9,463 bases of DNA from Planctomycetaceae bacterium (GTDB lineage: Bacteria; Planctomycetota; Planctomycetia; Pirellulales; Pirellulaceae). Location of the stretch: NCBI GenBank assembly GCA_002862265.1, contig PKCQ01000470.1, positions 1 to 9,463 of the forward strand, read 5' to 3'. This document shows positions 7,345 through 9,463 of the stretch, piece after piece (position 1 is the first letter of the stretch; the number at the start of each line of letters is the position of its first letter). A program made the translations under genes and the position numbers. Under the pieces are notes generated by a model. It had not been told where the DNA came from. It was given only the letters and a program-made list of their open reading frames with translations, and made no database searches.

Positions 7345-8055
7345 ATGCTGGAACCAGACTTTCTCCACGTAGCGATGGACGAGCCCGATCAATGCCCCTA
7401 TCTGACTGGGCAGACCGCCCGAATGCCCTTGCGTGTGCCGCGTGTGGGACTTTACGGCGAGCAAGTCGATCAGCTGCTGGAATCTGGTTTTCGGCGTACA
7501 GGCCTGTTCTTTTACCGAACTCAATGCCCCAATTGTCAGGCCTGTGAAGCAACGCGACTGGAAGTGCAAACTTTTAAACCAACGCGTTCTCAAAAGCGTG
7601 TGCAAAAGAAAGGTGATGCCGCATTTGAAACGCGCATTGCGACGCCAACACTAGATGCAACGCGACTACGTTTATTCAACGAACATCGACTCAAGCGAGG
7701 TTTGGCGCAGCGGGAAGGCGCTCTCGACGAGGGTGATTATCGAGGGTTTTTACTTAACGCTCCCTGCGAGTCAGTGGAGTTGAGCCTATGGAAAGGAGGG
7801 GAACTGCAGGCCGTATCGATCACCGACGTGGGTGCCAATTCCTTGTCAGCCGTGTACTGTTTTTTTGACCCGGAGTCGTCAGGATTGAGCCCCGGAACTT
7901 ACGCCATCCTACAACAGATTCGCTTTGCCGAACAACTCGAACGCAAATGGTTGTATCTTGGCTATTACGTGCGTGACAATCGCCATCTGAACTATAAGTC
8001 GCGTTTCGGTCCACAGCAGAGATTGCTGTCAAACACGTGGGTAAATTTTGACTAA
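7345..8055 (+). CDS. bpt: Aspartate/glutamate leucyltransferase (bacterial ATE1-type aminoacyl-tRNA-protein transferase)
   Basis: Transfers leucine from leucyl-tRNA to proteins with N-terminal Asp or Glu, marking them for ClpS/ClpAP degradation (N-degron pathway). Using the ATG at 7345 it has 236 aa, normal for Bpt. The N-terminal domain has C17 in QCPYLTGQTA (16-25) and the cysteine cluster CPNCQACEATR (61-71), which matches the family's cysteine-rich N-terminal motif; FKPTRSQKRV (77-86) is also typical. The C-terminal GNAT-like domain shows AVSITDVGANSLSAVYCFFD (156-175), GTYAILQQIRFAE (184-196) and YLGYYVRDNRHLNYKSRF (204-221), all typical. The start is uncertain: TTG at 7333 would add four residues, and the ATG has AGGG directly against it, too close for a normal Shine-Dalgarno. 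Its neighbours offer no functional link; clpS and clpA are not in the window. Confidence 0.93.
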   Translation: MLEPDFLHVAMDEPDQCPYLTGQTARMPLRVPRVGLYGEQVDQLLESGFRRTGLFFYRTQCPNCQACEATRLEVQTFKPTRSQKRVQKKGDAAFETRIATPTLDATRLRLFNEHRLKRGLAQREGALDEGDYRGFLLNAPCESVELSLWKGGELQAVSITDVGANSLSAVYCFFDPESSGLSPGTYAILQQIRFAEQLERKWLYLGYYVRDNRHLNYKSRFGPQQRLLSNTWVNFD

Positions 8056-8190
8056 AGTTAATTTCTTCGTGATCTCTCTTGCTATAACGCACCGATATTT
8101 CATATTCAGAAATTGGTTCCTCTTCTTTTTGATTGGATTCGGAACTGTGTCGCCTCTCACACAACCTGAATTCGTAGAAACCACAACCTG

Positions 8191-8216
8191 ACGCACTTCG
8201 CTCAAAAAGCGTGCGT
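8191..8216. repeat. Inverted repeat downstream of bpt
   Basis: ACGCAC (8191-8196) pairs with GTGCGT (8211-8216); an inner GCT/AGC extends the stem after a three-base bulge. It lies 136 bp after the bpt stop with no T-run behind it, so it is not a standard terminator. Function unknown. Confidence 0.3.
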
Positions 8217-8545
8217 AGGGGAATCGCCACAGATGGATGTCTTGCAAAAGACAGGTCCCGGCCGCGAATTCTTTCTCTCTGGATCTGGCTATTTGCTGGT
8301 GGCACAGCACACTCCGCCACACAGTGTTGCTTCTTTTGCCAGCTGCTTGCAACGCATGCATTATGCCAAGCGCTCGAATACAAGAGAACACTAGTGAACA
8401 GATCGCGTCAGAACCCATCGATTTCCTCAGTAAGTCTTCGCCATAAGTGTCGACGCCTCGGGGGGAATAACAATTTGCTGCACTCGTGGTGCTTCCAACC
8501 ACGAACGCTCCACTGAGTCCTGACGTTAGATCTTGCAACCGGCTT

Positions 8546-8590
8546 TCCCTTGTCTTCTGTGCTGAGCGTCCAGGCCGAAGAGACAAGGGA
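8546..8590 (+). promoter_or_regulatory. 10-bp inverted repeat that can mask the ribosome-binding site of the 209-aa gene
   Basis: TCCCTTGTCT (8546-8555) and AGACAAGGGA (8581-8590) are perfectly complementary around a 25-base loop; a T.G and a T-A pair outside (8545/8591 and 8544/8592) extend the stem. The right arm contains most of the Shine-Dalgarno GGGAG (8587-8591), seven bases before the ATG at 8599. In RNA this would hide the ribosome-binding site, as in thermometers, riboswitches or protein-controlled leaders. The complementarity is seen; the regulation is inferred. Confidence 0.5.
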
Positions 8591-8598
8591 GAAGCAAA

Positions 8599-9228
8599 AT
8601 GGGACTTGTACTACTTGAAAGCGTCTTACTATCACTGTTGCTGGCCATACCTTCTGGGCCAGGTACTCACACCAAGATTGTTCGAGTCGCGGATTCACAA
8701 TCAAAACAGGCCGACCCGAAGACGGTCTTCTTACGCGATAAGATTTCGCAGACCGTCGACTTAATCGAGCTCAATCACTACTACGACGATCTTGGCCGAC
8801 ACTCCTACGATCAAGTAATCTTCTACGAGTGGTCTCCTGACTACGCTCGCTTCCATGTCATCGCTTGGAGCCTGGTCGAGAAGAATCAAACCAAGAAGCC
8901 TCGTAAAGATCCACATCGTGGTGACTACTATTCACGCTGGTACGATCGCGAATCCAATGTGCATCGTACAATTCGATCAAAGGTGTTCCTCGAAACCTGG
9001 AGCAAAACCGATCCAGAACGTGCCAACAAAAAGCTGCTCGATGGCTTTGCGTTGCTCCAGGGTATCGAAACCACGGACTCCTCGAAGCTCAGTGCAAGCT
9101 TGGTTGTGCTGAGAACTTTCTGGATCAATTGTAGACCGCAACTCCCAGAGATCACCTTGCCTCATGAGAGCCGATGTCCATTTGCATTGCGGATGCAAAT
9201 GGCAATGCAGGAGTGGCTAATAAACTAA
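8599..9228 (+). CDS. Predicted secreted protein of unknown function, with a possibly foreign C-terminal tail
   Basis: A 209-aa protein I cannot name; its core resembles planctomycete-type hypothetical proteins as I remember them. Residues 1-25 look like a signal peptide: a hydrophobic LLESVLLSLLLAIPSGPG stretch with small residues near the likely cleavage site. Residues about 43-148 form the apparent conserved core, rich in aromatic and charged residues: VDLIELNHYYDDLGRHSYDQ (53-72), VIFYEWSPDYARFHV (73-87), RWYD (114-117) and TDPERANKKLLD (137-148). The pattern suggests a small beta-rich domain. GGGAG seven bases before the ATG is the best Shine-Dalgarno in the window, and it lies in a strong inverted repeat. 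Residues after about 149 lose this character, and the last 20 codons overlap, in another frame, DNA encoding an acyl-CoA dehydrogenase piece. The natural C-terminus has probably been replaced, so the gene may be damaged. Confidence 0.7.
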   Translation: MGLVLLESVLLSLLLAIPSGPGTHTKIVRVADSQSKQADPKTVFLRDKISQTVDLIELNHYYDDLGRHSYDQVIFYEWSPDYARFHVIAWSLVEKNQTKKPRKDPHRGDYYSRWYDRESNVHRTIRSKVFLETWSKTDPERANKKLLDGFALLQGIETTDSSKLSASLVVLRTFWINCRPQLPEITLPHESRCPFALRMQMAMQEWLIN

Positions 9229-9407
9229 AAGTGGTTAGTCTGGAGCACAAAATGGGGCTTCACGGTAGTCCAACTGCGGTAATGCAATACGAGGGTGCTA
9301 TTGGGTGGATCATTGGCGAACCAAACCAGGGGCTGCGTGCGATGTTCACTATGATGAACAACGCCAGATTAGGTGTTGGAGGTCAAGGTATTGGTGTTGC
9401 TGAGGCT
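9168..9407 (+). pseudogene. Internal fragment of a DmdC/FadE5-type acyl-CoA dehydrogenase
   Basis: In the frame of the ATG at 9252 the DNA encodes an unbroken 80-codon piece of a flavin acyl-CoA dehydrogenase. The stretch ADANGNAGVANK leads to KVVSLEHKMGLHGSPTAVMQ, then GAIGWIIGEPNQGLRAMF, TMMNNARLGVGGQG and IGVAEA. This matches the middle region of large acyl-CoA dehydrogenases (the SLEHK-x-G-[IL]-H-x-SPT motif and the MFTMMN-x-ARL-x-VG helix), as in 3-methylmercaptopropionyl-CoA dehydrogenase DmdC. A stop at 9165-9167 closes the frame upstream, and none of the preceding sequence resembles the family's N-terminus. After AEA (9407) the expected AYQ-x-A helix is missing in all three frames, although the frame stays open to the window end. 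It looks like a doubly truncated remnant. Its first 61 bases also code for the end of the 209-aa protein in another frame. A frameshifted larger gene beyond the right edge cannot be ruled out. Confidence 0.75.
9178..9202. repeat. 10-bp inverted repeat near the start of the dehydrogenase remnant
   Basis: CCATTTGCAT (9178-9187) and ATGCAAATGG (9193-9202) are perfect complements around five bases. The repeat lies within ten bases of the point where dehydrogenase similarity begins. It might mark a recombination breakpoint or simply be chance within coding DNA. Confidence 0.35.
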
Positions 9408-9463
9408 AGGTTTGTCGTCCTGGTCGCTACTTGTCGCGTGTTGCTGCTCGTTGCTCATTGCTC
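9408..9463 (+). other. Unassigned right-edge sequence after the dehydrogenase remnant
   Basis: Fifty-six bases with no recognisable coding similarity in any plus-strand frame. The last 24 are pyrimidine-rich and repetitive, with TTGCT recurring three times. Confidence 0.3.

Larger units (their letters stand above)
8056..8598. other. 543-bp gap without a convincing gene
   Basis: Between bpt and the 209-aa gene I find no recognisable protein. One minus-strand frame from a TTG at 8586 to 8029 is open for 185 codons and almost exactly fills the gap. It is rich in Ser, Arg and Cys, overlaps the end of bpt and matches nothing I know. Plus-strand frames 8211-8516 and 8237-8446 are also open but equally featureless. 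The gap also holds an inverted repeat (8191-8216) and, at its end, the RBS-masking repeat (8546-8590). It may be decayed coding DNA or a long leader. Confidence 0.4.

Noticed and set aside
7820..8383. 187-codon minus-strand frame
   Set aside because: More than a third overlaps conserved bpt sequence in antisense, and it lacks any known motif.
1..9463. CRISPR array, insertion sequence, prophage or toxin-antitoxin pair
   Set aside because: No regularly spaced repeats, transposase or integrase motifs, terminal inverted repeats or paired small toxin/antitoxin frames were recognisable.

Overview
The window looks like a piece of a planctomycete chromosome, most likely from the Pirellulaceae (Rhodopirellula/Blastopirellula-like). 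This rests on gene content: a large zinc-ribbon/single-membrane-helix/acidic-linker protein of a type common in that phylum, an EfpL-like EF-P paralogue, a bacterial aspartate/glutamate leucyltransferase (Bpt), an orphan secreted protein that resembles planctomycete-type hypothetical families, moderate GC, loosely packed genes and weak Shine-Dalgarno sequences. The assignment comes from family recognition by eye, not from a database search.

Left third, minus strand (1-4193). A 690-aa predicted membrane-anchored protein (2121-4193) is followed, in transcription order, by isochorismate synthase menF (416-1873) and the N-terminal 101 codons of menD, which run off the left edge from a GTG at 303. 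MenF and MenD catalyse the first two committed steps of menaquinone synthesis from chorismate. The 690-aa protein has no visible link to that pathway.

Middle, plus strand (4194-7066). A roughly 300-bp divergent region with small repeats leads to an EF-P-like translation factor with an EfpL/YeiP-type arginine tip (4494-5063), a short TPR protein (5178-5561), and a FabF-like ketosynthase homologue (5792-7066). The ketosynthase fold is well kept, but the catalytic Cys and both catalytic His positions read Glu, Gln and Thr. This is the most unusual gene in the window and is probably a non-condensing or scaffold subunit.

Right third, plus strand (7067-9463). The bpt gene (7345-8055), which attaches leucine to Asp/Glu N-termini for ClpS/ClpAP turnover, is followed by a 543-bp gap without a convincing gene. 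Next is a 209-aa predicted secreted protein of unknown function (8599-9228), whose ribosome-binding site lies inside a 10-bp inverted repeat. Its C-terminal end runs into DNA that, in another frame, encodes about 80 codons from the middle of a DmdC/FadE5-type acyl-CoA dehydrogenase (9168-9407). That piece has no visible head, and similarity stops before the window ends, so it looks like a gene remnant at a recombination scar.

The genes do not form one obvious pathway. I see no CRISPR array, tRNA, rRNA, intact insertion sequence or prophage, and no convincing new multi-gene system. The degenerate ketosynthase, the hidden dehydrogenase fragment and the RBS-masking repeat are the leads worth following.
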